NCBI GenBank assembly: GCA_002294045.1
Contig: DBEP01000114.1
Location: 41,685 to 105,684, forward strand
Source of the DNA: Lachnoclostridium sp. UBA903
Lineage (GTDB): Bacteria; Bacillota; Clostridia; Lachnospirales; Lachnospiraceae
Reading direction: 5' to 3'
DNA length: 64,000 bases
Of the stretch, positions 52,585 to 61,930 are shown one piece after another (position 1 is the first letter of the stretch; each line of letters begins with the position of its first letter). The notes under the pieces were generated by a model that was not told the origin of the DNA, made no database searches, and saw only the letters and a list, made by a program, of their open reading frames with translations. The position numbers and the translations under genes are program-made.

Positions 52585-55575
52585 CTACATAACGGTTAAT
52601 GAAGCAGTACCGGCTAATGCCAGTAAATCTTTTGCCCGCAGGGGTGTGGCCGAGAAATAGGAAGCTAATACAGGCAGATAAATGACTCCGGACAATATCA
52701 GTAAACAAACAAAAGAAGCGGTATCCATATATTTATTCTGGCTTTTCCGGTTGGTCTTACAGAGATATACATTAATTATCTGGACAAGAATAATATTGGA
52801 AAATGCCAGTGTTCTGGCTTTTGCAAGGCTAAACCCCATAAATAAAGTACCCTGGAATAAAAGATACGTGATGAGGCCTGTTTTAATCCCGCGTCTGATG
52901 ATTTGATTTCTTACCCTGCCGTTTATTAAAGCCTCATTTTTAGGGACGGGAGGGCTGTTAAGGACATTGGCTGCCGGCATCTCCAAGGTAAGGGAGGAAC
53001 CTAATATTGTTTCTGCTATTGCATTGATCAGAAGAATCTGCATGGAGATAAAGGGAGATATTCCGGTAAATAAGGTTGCTATACCAATAGCTATCATTTC
53101 GCTTAAACAGCCGGATAACAAATAATTAATGGAATTTTTGATATTCCGGTTAACGGTTCTGCCCTCCTCAATGGCAGCAACGATAGAAGCGAAATTATCA
53201 TCGGTAAGTATTATATCAGCCGTATCCCGCGCCACATCGCTTCCATTTGCACCCATGGCAATTCCGATATCGGCCTCTTTTATTGCCGGTGCGTCATTTA
53301 CGCCATCCCCTGTCATGGCTACAACATTCCCTGCTCTTTTAAATGCTTTCACAATTCTGTATTTCTGTTCCGGTGATGTCCTTGCGAAAATCTGAACTTC
53401 ATTAATAATACCAAATAATTCTTCATCCGACATTTTATTCAGTTCAGGCCCTGTTACCACGATGCCATCTGATAATAAACCGATATTTCTTCCTATGGCC
53501 TCAGCCGTATATTTATTATCACCTGTTATCATGACAACCTTAATTCCGGCCGTATTACATTTTTTGATACAATCCCTTATCTCTTTCCTTGGAGGGTCTT
53601 CCATACCCATAAGACCTAAAAAGGTATAATTTACCTCCATGTTACCGTTATCACCGGTTATATGCTTATAACAGAAAGCTAAAACCCGCAGGGCATCCCC
53701 TGCCATCTTATCTGCGGTATGCTGTATTTCTGTCTTGTCTGTAGAAGTAAAAAGCCGTTCTTTCCCATTATCATATATACTGGTACATTTATTTAGTATT
53801 TTGCTTAGTGAGCCTTTACAATAGGCGTAATTCCCATGGGAACTTTCAACCAGAACGGTCATATAGCCTCTTTCGCTGTCAAAAGGTATTTCTTTTAAAC
53901 GGTTATGATTTATGATTACTTTTTTATAAGGCATTTTGTTTTTTAAAGCGACGGTCAGCAAAGCACCTTCTGTTGGGTCTCCTCTGACGGTCCACTTGCC
54001 CTCGCAGCTGCCCAGTTTTGCATTATTGCATAATACTCCTGCTGTCAGAATGCGTTCCAGGGAAGAGGTTCTTGCTCTGTTACCGGATTCAGATATGATT
54101 TTCCCCGCCGGTTCATAGCCGGAACCGGTAACCCGATAGGTGCTGCTGTCAACAAAGATTTTTTTAACAGTCATTTCATTCAGGGTAAGAGTACCTGTTT
54201 TATCGCAGCAGATTACATTTGCACAGCCTAAGGTTTCCACTGCGGGCATTTTTCTTACAATGGCATTTTTAGATGCCATTTTTTGTACAGAGAGTGCCAT
54301 TGCGGCTGCAACAATCGCCGGCAGGCTTTCCGGTATGGCACCGATGGCAAAGCTGATTCCCATAATGATAACTGATACAAGGGAAGCTCCTCTTAATAAA
54401 CTGAGTGCACTTAAACTGAAGCAGATTCCGACAGATATTCTTGTTAGTTTCGCAGTAAAGTTTTTGATTTTGTTCTGTATGGGGGCGCAGTCGGCTTTTA
54501 TATTTTGCAGCATGTAAGCGATTTTGCCTATTTCCGTACCGGTTCCGGTCGCTACAACAATAGCCTTGCCCCTTCCGGAGAGTATGTTGGTTCCCATATA
54601 AATCATATTGCTCCGCTGGGCCAGTTCGGTGTTGCCGCCAAGTGTATTTGAATTTTTACAAACCGGAGCACTTTCACCGGTTAACATGGCCTCTGAGGTT
54701 TTTAAATCACAGCAGGAAACCAGTCTCGCGTCAGCGGGTACCTTCTGTCCGGCTTCCACCATAATGATATCTCCGGGAACCAGATATTTGGCATCTATGA
54801 TACGCTGCCGGCCGTTCCGGATCACACATGTATTGGAATTTATCATTTTTTTCAGGGAAGACAGAGACTTATCTGCCTTGTACTGCTGAAATATACTTAA
54901 TATTGTTTCAAAGGCAGCAATACCTAATATTGCAATACCGTCAGCGATATGCCCTAAAAGTATGGATATGGCTCCTACGCCTGCTAAAAGTCTTGTAGAA
55001 AATTCATTTAAGCTCTCAAACAGCCTTTTAAAAATACCCTTTCTTTTATCTTCCGAAATCACATTTAAACCGGCTTCTTTTATTTTAGAATCAACCATAG
55101 CTTTATTTAAGCCAATGACTGAGTTGGTAGAGAAGGTTTTTTCCAGTGCATCAATTTTAAGAGAATGGTATTCTAACATTTTTGCAGGGGGCTCATACCT
55201 GGCGGGTGACCCTGCAGGAAAGCATGATTCATCAGCTTCTTCAATATCCTTAACGATTTGTGATTTATTATGGGAAAAGGATTGTATCTCTTTAAAGTCC
55301 GTGACTTTACCGGGGAAAACCTGCCTGGTAACATAGCGGTAAATCTGCTTTTTAATAAAAGGCTCGTCTATCCTGTTATTATCATAAAGTATAAGCAGCC
55401 GTCCCGTCATGGGATTTGCTTTAGAATATCTGACTCCGTCCATACGGCCGACCAGTTTTTCCAACTCGGCGGCCGTTTTACTGTTTCTGTAAATGAAGGG
55501 TACAGAGAGACGGATTCTCTGATATAACACATTACTGAAACTATCCTTTTGACATTCGTTAGTTACCGTAGCCAT
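52585..55575 (-). CDS. P2-like P-type ATPase with N-terminal HMA-like domain
   Basis: This 996-residue pump has an N-terminal cysteine-free HMA-like domain (about 18-80), an actuator TGES loop, phospho-acceptor D458 in CCDKTGTLT, and TGDGVNDAPA in the hinge. The overall order and the P-E-S-L-P motif in helix 4 (AIPESLPAIV) resemble Ca2+/cation P2-ATPases, which have PEGLP. Helix 6 reads NAIAETILGS where SERCA has N-L-V-T-D-G, so the ion site is altered and the cargo uncertain. The HMA-like domain is alignable with those of the two ATPase-related proteins encoded divergently at 57.0 and 58.4 kb. GGAGCGG precedes the start. Confidence 0.85.
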   Translation of the reverse strand: MATVTNECQKDSFSNVLYQRIRLSVPFIYRNSKTAAELEKLVGRMDGVRYSKANPMTGRLLILYDNNRIDEPFIKKQIYRYVTRQVFPGKVTDFKEIQSFSHNKSQIVKDIEEADESCFPAGSPARYEPPAKMLEYHSLKIDALEKTFSTNSVIGLNKAMVDSKIKEAGLNVISEDKRKGIFKRLFESLNEFSTRLLAGVGAISILLGHIADGIAILGIAAFETILSIFQQYKADKSLSSLKKMINSNTCVIRNGRQRIIDAKYLVPGDIIMVEAGQKVPADARLVSCCDLKTSEAMLTGESAPVCKNSNTLGGNTELAQRSNMIYMGTNILSGRGKAIVVATGTGTEIGKIAYMLQNIKADCAPIQNKIKNFTAKLTRISVGICFSLSALSLLRGASLVSVIIMGISFAIGAIPESLPAIVAAAMALSVQKMASKNAIVRKMPAVETLGCANVICCDKTGTLTLNEMTVKKIFVDSSTYRVTGSGYEPAGKIISESGNRARTSSLERILTAGVLCNNAKLGSCEGKWTVRGDPTEGALLTVALKNKMPYKKVIINHNRLKEIPFDSERGYMTVLVESSHGNYAYCKGSLSKILNKCTSIYDNGKERLFTSTDKTEIQHTADKMAGDALRVLAFCYKHITGDNGNMEVNYTFLGLMGMEDPPRKEIRDCIKKCNTAGIKVVMITGDNKYTAEAIGRNIGLLSDGIVVTGPELNKMSDEELFGIINEVQIFARTSPEQKYRIVKAFKRAGNVVAMTGDGVNDAPAIKEADIGIAMGANGSDVARDTADIILTDDNFASIVAAIEEGRTVNRNIKNSINYLLSGCLSEMIAIGIATLFTGISPFISMQILLINAIAETILGSSLTLEMPAANVLNSPPVPKNEALINGRVRNQIIRRGIKTGLITYLLFQGTLFMGFSLAKARTLAFSNIILVQIINVYLCKTNRKSQNKYMDTASFVCLLILSGVIYLPVLASYFSATPLRAKDLLALAGTASLTVM

Positions 55576-55798
55576 TGTATATACACCGCTCCTTATAGTA
55601 TTTTACTGTTAGCAATATATATGGAGTATCTCCTTCCATGAATTGCTTATTCATGCGTCTATGATAGTATATTTTGGTAAAAAAACCAAACATTACATAA
55701 GGTATTCGGCTTGAATTAACCCGAACTTATAGATAAATTTACAATTCTATTATATTATGATAACAGGATGAATTTTATGTAGATTGGAGGTAATTAAA

Positions 55799-56431
55799 AT
55801 GACAGAAAAAAAATACTGGTCAGACCGGACACTGCTGCTACAGGAAAGGTGTATAGCCGTAATTGAAAATGAGTTGAATGTTTTTTTTGCAGATTATCAA
55901 ATTAATGCGGAAACCATAAAGAATTATTCTGAAAGAGATTCCATAAAACCTGAAAGAGATACCCCTGCTCCCGCCGGTATTTTAGATAAAGAAATAAAAA
56001 GCCTTATAAAGGTAATTGAAAATAAATTAAAGAAAGAAATAAACCTGGATTTTATACTGGCAGGAAACATTCCTGCATTTGATGCAAAGGATATGGAATA
56101 TCTGAATTATAACATAAAAGAATTTGAGAATTCAGAGCGTGTTTTTAATTTTTGTGAAAAAATGTTGGAAGAGTCCATTGCAGTTATATTAGATACTTTT
56201 TTTAGTAATAATATCGTCAGTTATTTTATGCATCAATTAGATATTACCGGATTAATACTGAAAGATTACAGTATGAAGAATCAGAAAGCCAGACATGGGG
56301 CAATCTTGTCTCAGCAAATGAAAGGTGCCGTTTTAAACCTCAGGATGGAATTAAGAAACAGTCTCGTAAAGTCAGTACTAATCGCTGTATCATCCCTGGA
56401 ATCTTATTTGGGGGAGGGTATTGTAGCTTAA
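55799..56431 (+). CDS. Helical protein of unknown function (first gene of the HMA cluster)
   Basis: The ATG at 55799 follows TTGGAGG. The 210-residue product is soluble and almost all helical and charged (ILDKEIKSLIKVIENKLKKE, GAVLNLRMELRNSLVKSVL), with no membrane segment or motif known to me. It is divergent from the P2-like ATPase gene and about 130 bases ahead of the following genes, so it could share regulation with both. Confidence 0.65.
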   Translation: MTEKKYWSDRTLLLQERCIAVIENELNVFFADYQINAETIKNYSERDSIKPERDTPAPAGILDKEIKSLIKVIENKLKKEINLDFILAGNIPAFDAKDMEYLNYNIKEFENSERVFNFCEKMLEESIAVILDTFFSNNIVSYFMHQLDITGLILKDYSMKNQKARHGAILSQQMKGAVLNLRMELRNSLVKSVLIAVSSLESYLGEGIVA

Positions 56432-56560
56432 ATTTTTGTAAAATGTTTGTCAGCTCCATATTAATCTTTTGTAAATATTTTTTGGTTAATTCTAATAATT
56501 TTTTTTATTGTGTTTATAATAATGTATAAATAAAAAATAATTTTAGGAGGAATATTGGTT

Positions 56561-56998
56561 ATGGAAGAGGAGAAGATTATCCAGGAAATCAATACTCTCA
56601 GAGATAAATATGAGACTCTGTCCAAAAAAGTTGATAGAATTGAAAAAGAAAGTAAAAATACGGAGAATTCTATCAAGAGAATAGAGAACAGTATGGGAAT
56701 GATGAATAATCATTTTGAAGAACTAATGAAAAAGCTTGACAATATAGTAGAGGATAAAGAATCGAATAAAATGTTTAATGAGGAAAGAAAATCTAATTTC
56801 TCTTTAAAGGGCATGCTGACAAGGCCAATCAGAAAACTGGTTGTCGGAACCATGAGTTCTGTTTTCAGCCTGGCAGATTATGCTTCGGAAAAAGCGGCTT
56901 ATGCCAGGGAAGGTATGGAGGATATTATTGCGGAGGCGCAATATAAAAGTAAGCTGAGAAAAGCGGATATGATGCAGGATATGGTTCCTAATGAATAA
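56561..56998 (+). CDS. Coiled-coil protein with PacL-like C-terminal helix
   Basis: The 145-residue product has a coiled-coil half (about 1-70, KKVDRIEKESKNTENSIKRI) followed by a mildly hydrophobic helix (IRKLVVGTMSSVFSLADY) and an amphipathic EKAAYAREGMEDIIAEAQ segment. The latter recalls the A-x-AR...DV.AEAR region of mycobacterial PacL (DUF1490) proteins, which scaffold metal P-ATPases. That link is from memory and weak. AGGAGG lies ten bases before the ATG. The gene overlaps the next by eight bases. Confidence 0.55.
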   Translation: MEEEKIIQEINTLRDKYETLSKKVDRIEKESKNTENSIKRIENSMGMMNNHFEELMKKLDNIVEDKESNKMFNEERKSNFSLKGMLTRPIRKLVVGTMSSVFSLADYASEKAAYAREGMEDIIAEAQYKSKLRKADMMQDMVPNE

Positions 56999-58157
56999 AA
57001 TAAAAAAGGAGAAGTTCCAGTACCGTATTCTTTTTTCTGTTCCGGGAAGAATCCGATTGCAGGCCGAAGGGCTGAAGTTAAATAATAACCTTGCAGATTT
57101 CCTTGAAGGGTATCTTTATCATTTGGAGGAAATCATATCGGTAAAGGCCAGCATGAAGACAGGTAACATAGTAATTACCTATAACAGCAGCGTAATAAAT
57201 GAAAATGCAATATTAAGTTATATCCGAACTATACACTATAGGAATTTAGAGGACAGCGGCGTACAACCTCGTTCCCAAGGTTTTTTACTTACGGAGGAAA
57301 AATCTCTTATAAAAAGATTTTCCCTTGTTTCCGTGACAGCCTCTTTGCTTGCATCCCTTATATCATTAAAACGGGCGGCAGCGGTTCTGGTTATAGGCTT
57401 TCCGGCAATGATACCGGTAATTACTTATTATAGTTTAAACAATACCTTATTATATTTAAAAAAACGGGATGGAATAATCATAAATAATATAAAAGCAGTC
57501 AGGTTAACACAAAATATAAAAAGGATATTATTTCATCCGGATATAATATTTATGGAAAAAACACCGGAAAGCATGAATTATATGAGCGGGATACAAATCG
57601 AAAGCATGATTGCCAATGGCGAATTGAGGGACCCGGTTAAGACGGAAATGAGGGAACTTGTTAAAAATCTGAGAAGAGCAGGTTATAACAGCTTATATGT
57701 ATTTGATGAAAGGAAAAAAGACGGCAGGCTGGAATATGCCCGTATAAGTCTTGGAATCAGTCCGGTTCCAAAAAAGAAACGGTACAATACGGTTATCATT
57801 CCGCAAGGAGTTAAGTATACCAAACCGGATGTATTAACCATTGTAACCGGCACAAACCATAACAGCGGGGGCGGTATTCGTGACAATAACATTTACTGCA
57901 AAGATTTATCTGAAATTCCTTTATTAGTCAGAAACTGTTTCAGAAGCCATGAGTATCTTATAAAATCCCAAACGGCGGCATTGAGTGTGGCGGCATTCGG
58001 AATTATGCTCGCTTTCACAGGCTATATGGCAATATTCACGTCACTGCTGTTTTATTGCATCAACCTGCTGGGAAACCTGGTATACTTAAGGCACGCAATA
58101 TTAAATTTAACTGAGGAGCTGCCCTATGGAGAGCAAAGAAAATATGACAGCGCTTAA
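56991..58157 (+). CDS. P-type ATPase-like protein lacking the catalytic aspartate
   Basis: This 388-residue protein starts with an HMA-like domain (about 10-80; LFSVPGRIRLQAEGL) and then two membrane helices (about 110-150). Where ATPases have IIFDKTGTLT it reads IIFMEKTPES (residues 185-194), so the phosphorylated Asp is missing. A following segment, DPVKTEMRELVKNLRRAGYN, matches the D-x-x-R-x-x-x-x-x-x-I-x-x-L-x-x-x-G pattern before the TGD motif, but TGD itself is absent. The C-terminus has two more helices like the end of P1-ATPases. I read it as a pseudo-ATPase, probably structural or sensory. Confidence 0.7.
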   Translation: MNKIKKEKFQYRILFSVPGRIRLQAEGLKLNNNLADFLEGYLYHLEEIISVKASMKTGNIVITYNSSVINENAILSYIRTIHYRNLEDSGVQPRSQGFLLTEEKSLIKRFSLVSVTASLLASLISLKRAAAVLVIGFPAMIPVITYYSLNNTLLYLKKRDGIIINNIKAVRLTQNIKRILFHPDIIFMEKTPESMNYMSGIQIESMIANGELRDPVKTEMRELVKNLRRAGYNSLYVFDERKKDGRLEYARISLGISPVPKKKRYNTVIIPQGVKYTKPDVLTIVTGTNHNSGGGIRDNNIYCKDLSEIPLLVRNCFRSHEYLIKSQTAALSVAAFGIMLAFTGYMAIFTSLLFYCINLLGNLVYLRHAILNLTEELPYGEQRKYDSA

Positions 58158-58374
58158 AGAAAAGCTGTCAGAAATCGAAAAAAGTCTGAAAGAAACTGTA
58201 ACCGGCGGTCTGGAGATTATAAAAGCCGACCCATATATGGAAAAAGAGGTACTAACTATGTTTATCACACCCGCTATGACGCTTTATGAGCATTTTCTGC
58301 GGGAGACAAAACGTACCGGTACGGAGACCGTGGGAAAAAACGTTATAAAATATACTATGTTTAAGAAATTATAA
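58126..58374 (+). CDS. Small helical protein between two ATPase-like genes
   Basis: The 82-residue frame overlaps the pseudo-ATPase gene by 32 bases and has its own GAGGAG site seven bases before the ATG. It is charged and helical (NMTALKEKLSEIEKSLKETV), with a more hydrophobic middle (VLTMFITPAMTLYEHFL). There is no known domain. Tight coupling suggests a subunit or partner of the flanking proteins. Confidence 0.65.
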   Translation: MESKENMTALKEKLSEIEKSLKETVTGGLEIIKADPYMEKEVLTMFITPAMTLYEHFLRETKRTGTETVGKNVIKYTMFKKL

Positions 58375-58395
58375 TCGCTGAAGAGGTGCGGGAAA

Positions 58396-60552
58396 TTGGA
58401 ATGTATTAGTGTACTGCCGGGGAGAATACGATTTAAATCCCTTACTATTTACGATAACGGAAAACTTGCCAGATATATTGAAAGATATATTCATTCCCTC
58501 TTTGGTGTAAAATTCAGCAGGGTTACGGAAAAAACCGGCTCTATCCTGGTTGTTTATCATGCAGATAAAACGAATCCGGAGGTCTTAAAAGAGAATATTG
58601 AAAATGCTTTAGCCGCAGCGAAAATGGACAATAGTCGGAAAATAAAAGTATTTGATCAATATATGGAAGCTATGGACAAGAAAGCAAGGGCAGGCAGAAA
58701 ATTAGTTTTTTGGGGCCTGCTCTATCTGATCTTTAAGATAAAAGGTTTCCGCTTCGGTAAATTTTCCATAAGCAGTAATTTAAATGTCCTTAAGGCTGCT
58801 TCTGTGGTAACTATTATCGGAGGTTATCCCATTATCAAAAAAGTATATAAAAAATTGACGAAGCATATCCCGGCAGATTCGGACCTGATATTGGAACTTA
58901 CGGCTTTATCCTTTACAATTATCAGAGAGAGTTCTAAGGGAATTCTTGTTTTAATGCTGAAAGCATTGGATGATTATATAAAGTTTTATACGGAATCCTT
59001 AAACCGAAGGGCTATGCTGGATTCCTATGAAAGGAACTTCAAAATGGCATGGATAAAAACTGAGGAAGGCGAGGATATTCTGATATCCGTGGATTCCTTA
59101 CAAATCGGTGATTCCATTTACGTGAATCCCGGTGAAGTTGTGCCTGTCTGCGGAGTTGTTGAAGATGGATACGGGATTGTAAATAATCTTTATTATACCG
59201 GACAGCCCATTATCAGCCGTTTGAGCAAAGGTTCCGAAGTGGAGGAAGGCATTGCCGTTGTGCAGGGAAGCTTAAGGATAAAGGTGTGCCAGTTACCGGA
59301 GATTTTAGAAAAAGAGGATATTACCACAGAGAACTTAAGGTTTTACAATAAAACAAGAAAATACCAGGAAATAATCACGAATGCCGCATTCGGTACGGCA
59401 GCCTTAAGCTATCTATATACCGGCAATATTCTGAATGCCTTTTCCGTTATGCTGGTTTTAAGTCCGAAAGCCGTCTTGGCTGCCTTAAACTCAGGGATAA
59501 GCAATTATTTATATCTTTTGAAAAAATATAATATCTATTTGCAAAATCCGAATACCTTTGAAAATATTAAGAATGTGGATAAAATTATCTTTGATAAAAC
59601 CGGCACCCTGACCTATGGCAGGATGAGGTTTCTTGATTCCGCATCCTTTGACAGTGATTATCCGAAGGAAACTATTGCAAGGTTATATGCAATATATGAA
59701 GAAGGAAATTCCCATTCCAATTCTCTTCCCATTCAGAGCAGGACAGAGGACTCCCGTACAACGGCGGAAGGCAGCAAGGGACGGCAAGGCAGGGAAATTT
59801 TAATCGGCAGTGAAGATTTGATGAAGGAAAATAAGATTGATTACTCTTTCGGCATAGACTTATACCGTTCTTATCTTGATTCGGTTTTAACTCCGGCTTA
59901 CGTAGCTGTTGGCGGAAAACTGGTTGGGTTAATTTTGCTGAATGACATAGTAAGGAACGGTGCGAAAGAATTGATTCATAAACTGCAATATGAAGTTACC
60001 CGGGATATTTCCTTATTAACAGGTGATATGAAAGCCAGGGCAAGGGATATTGCCGGCCAGTTAGGAATTGAAAAGGTTTACAGCGAAATGGATTATTTTG
60101 AGAAAGCTAAGGTCATTGAGACAGAACGCCGGAATGGTGTAGTCATGATGGTTGGAGACGGTTTTAATGATATTCTGGCTATGAGAACCGCACACGCCAG
60201 CGTTAGCTTTGCCGGTAATTCCTATGATAAAGCAAAACTCAATTCGGATTGTATTATTTATCATGACAATATGTTAAGATTAGCGGATTTGATTTTGTTA
60301 ACCCGGAAAAGTTACGGAGCAATCAAGCGGACAATGGTTTTTTCGGGTGTTTATAATATCGTGTTAGGCGCATTGGCTTTTAACGGGCGGCTTAACTTAT
60401 TTTCGGCCAAATCCCTGAATACTTTAAATTCACTTATTGTTCTCCTTCTCAACAAGAGAATTTTACTCCTGAAATCAGGAAATATGCAGAGAACCGTGCA
60501 GGATAGGGAGCACAGGTTATATCAAAAGGAAAAGCAGGATTTGGCAAGGTAA
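58396..60552 (+). CDS. P1-type ATPase-like protein with altered transport and actuator motifs
   Basis: The start codon is TTG at 58396, seven bases after AGAGGTG. The 718-residue product has an N-terminal HMA-like domain (about 3-70; SVLPGRIRFKS) and the P1-ATPase order. D400 in IIFDKTGTLT, LLTGD and GDGFND are intact. The actuator TGES is YTGQP, losing the glutamate needed for dephosphorylation, and the helix-4 CPC motif is LSPKA. The nucleotide domain is short, and the usual SEHP is NSHSNS. It may be phosphorylatable but slow or trapped, or act in regulation. It closes the five-gene cluster. Confidence 0.75.
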   Translation: MECISVLPGRIRFKSLTIYDNGKLARYIERYIHSLFGVKFSRVTEKTGSILVVYHADKTNPEVLKENIENALAAAKMDNSRKIKVFDQYMEAMDKKARAGRKLVFWGLLYLIFKIKGFRFGKFSISSNLNVLKAASVVTIIGGYPIIKKVYKKLTKHIPADSDLILELTALSFTIIRESSKGILVLMLKALDDYIKFYTESLNRRAMLDSYERNFKMAWIKTEEGEDILISVDSLQIGDSIYVNPGEVVPVCGVVEDGYGIVNNLYYTGQPIISRLSKGSEVEEGIAVVQGSLRIKVCQLPEILEKEDITTENLRFYNKTRKYQEIITNAAFGTAALSYLYTGNILNAFSVMLVLSPKAVLAALNSGISNYLYLLKKYNIYLQNPNTFENIKNVDKIIFDKTGTLTYGRMRFLDSASFDSDYPKETIARLYAIYEEGNSHSNSLPIQSRTEDSRTTAEGSKGRQGREILIGSEDLMKENKIDYSFGIDLYRSYLDSVLTPAYVAVGGKLVGLILLNDIVRNGAKELIHKLQYEVTRDISLLTGDMKARARDIAGQLGIEKVYSEMDYFEKAKVIETERRNGVVMMVGDGFNDILAMRTAHASVSFAGNSYDKAKLNSDCIIYHDNMLRLADLILLTRKSYGAIKRTMVFSGVYNIVLGALAFNGRLNLFSAKSLNTLNSLIVLLLNKRILLLKSGNMQRTVQDREHRLYQKEKQDLAR

Positions 60553-60632
60553 TGCCAACGCTGACCCAGTTTATCTGGGAAGTGTTTCAGTTGAAAATGG
60601 TTTTTGCTAATATGATTGTTTTAAGAATAATT

Positions 60633-60659
60633 AAAGGAGGGATTTAAACCTCCCTCCTT
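60633..60659 (+). terminator. Terminator after the HMA cluster
   Basis: AAAGGAGGGA and TCCCTCCTT form an inverted repeat around TTTAAACC. It lies between the cluster and a convergent gene; no long T-run follows, so efficiency is uncertain. Confidence 0.55.
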
Positions 60660-60688
60660 AGTTATAAGTTAAAATTGCTATGAAATTG

Positions 60689-61447
60689 TTAATGCATAGC
60701 ATTTCTTATTTCTACCTCATGTTTTTGTAACAGAAGAAACCCTTTTTCCATGAACTCGTGTATTGTCATATTAGAGTACATTTCATATAAAATATCTATA
60801 ATAGGTTTATCATCAATATTCATTTTATAAAAATATTCATATATTACTTGCCCGTTAGAATATGGATTTCTTAGCTTTAATCTTTCATCACGCATTATCA
60901 GTTCAGGAATTATTTCACTAAATACCCATTTTAAATTAGGGATTTCATACTCTTTTATATCATCATGAAAGTAATCGCCCCATAATTTAAACCAAACAAA
61001 ATGAACAATTTCATGCAATGCTATACCTAAAGCTCCACGTTCACTGTTTAGGTAAAATACATCAAATGTATTCGTTTTTAAAAATCTTGGGCTTACTGGA
61101 TTTAAACCTATATGTCCAACCATACCATTAAATTCGTTTTTTAAATCAATTTTAAATGCGTCTTGAAAAGCTTCTATTACTATCTCCTTATTATCAACCC
61201 AATGTTTATTATATGCATCTATTTTTGTTGCAAATAAATCTTGCTCCTTCTCAAATATATCTCTCAAGCAGTTAATAAGGTATCCTTTTCTGGTGTTACC
61301 ATGAAAAGAATAGAATTTATCTTTGTCGATATTAGGATAGAAGTAAAACAAGCTCCCTCTAAAAAATTCATCCATATCCTTTGATTCAATTTCAATGATA
61401 GAATTTACCATATATTCAAAACTCGGTATTTTAAAAGTTAAATCCAT
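60689..61447 (-). CDS. HExxH putative zinc metallopeptidase-like protein
   Basis: I used the ATG at 61447, five bases after GGGGG, giving 252 residues. The segment ALHEIVHFVWFK (about 150-161) is an HExxH zinc-binding motif, followed 30-40 residues later by a glutamate-rich stretch (WVFSEIIPELIMRDE) that could hold the third ligand. No signal peptide or membrane segment is present. The coding sequence is more AT-rich than its neighbours, a hint of acquisition. The function is unknown. Confidence 0.65.
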   Translation of the reverse strand: MDLTFKIPSFEYMVNSIIEIESKDMDEFFRGSLFYFYPNIDKDKFYSFHGNTRKGYLINCLRDIFEKEQDLFATKIDAYNKHWVDNKEIVIEAFQDAFKIDLKNEFNGMVGHIGLNPVSPRFLKTNTFDVFYLNSERGALGIALHEIVHFVWFKLWGDYFHDDIKEYEIPNLKWVFSEIIPELIMRDERLKLRNPYSNGQVIYEYFYKMNIDDKPIIDILYEMYSNMTIHEFMEKGFLLLQKHEVEIRNAMH

Positions 61448-61930
61448 AAAAGCCCCCATATTTATCAAAAATTCATTCACTTTAATAAACTATGTAACCT
61501 AATATTTGGTAATATTATACTTTAATATCATTATCTTCGTAAAGTCTGATTTAAAAATAGGTATAGAAATTAGTGGTTAGTGTAGCAACCTATATTGTTC
61601 CATATATTTTCTAAAATAAATATACTGCTCATTTTCCAGATGCTTTATGATTTTTTGCATAGTTATCCATGATTAATTGAACAGAATTAAGTGGTTAATT
61701 TCTCTATATATGAAACAACTTCATTGATTTCAATAATTTTGATGAAGTCAATGGCATAACCTCATTTCAAATGTGCGTTCTGGTGATATAAGACTAGCAT
61801 AATATATCTTAGAAAAAATTTCAACCAAAAAAAGAACGAATGTTTGCGAATGTTTTTTTGAAGTGCTTATAATTACTGATTTTGATGTCATCATCCGATT
61901 TCACCACTATATAAGAAAAATAAATCAGGG
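61448..61930. other. AT-rich gap of about 480 bases
   Basis: No gene, tRNA or strong terminator was seen. There are short direct repeats (CGAATGTTTG then CGAATGTTTT, near 61837-61858). The stretch precedes the antiterminator promoter. Confidence 0.4.

Noticed and set aside
56130..56156. AGAGCGTGTTTTTAATTTT inside the helical-protein gene, resembling the dispersed repeat terminus.
   Set aside because: It lies within an intact coding frame, lacks the GAAAAAT continuation and any further element sequence, so it is probably chance.
61837..61858. CGAATGTTTG repeats considered as an SOS (LexA) box.
   Set aside because: The arrangement is a direct repeat, not the CGAAC-N4-GTTCG palindrome, and no SOS gene follows.
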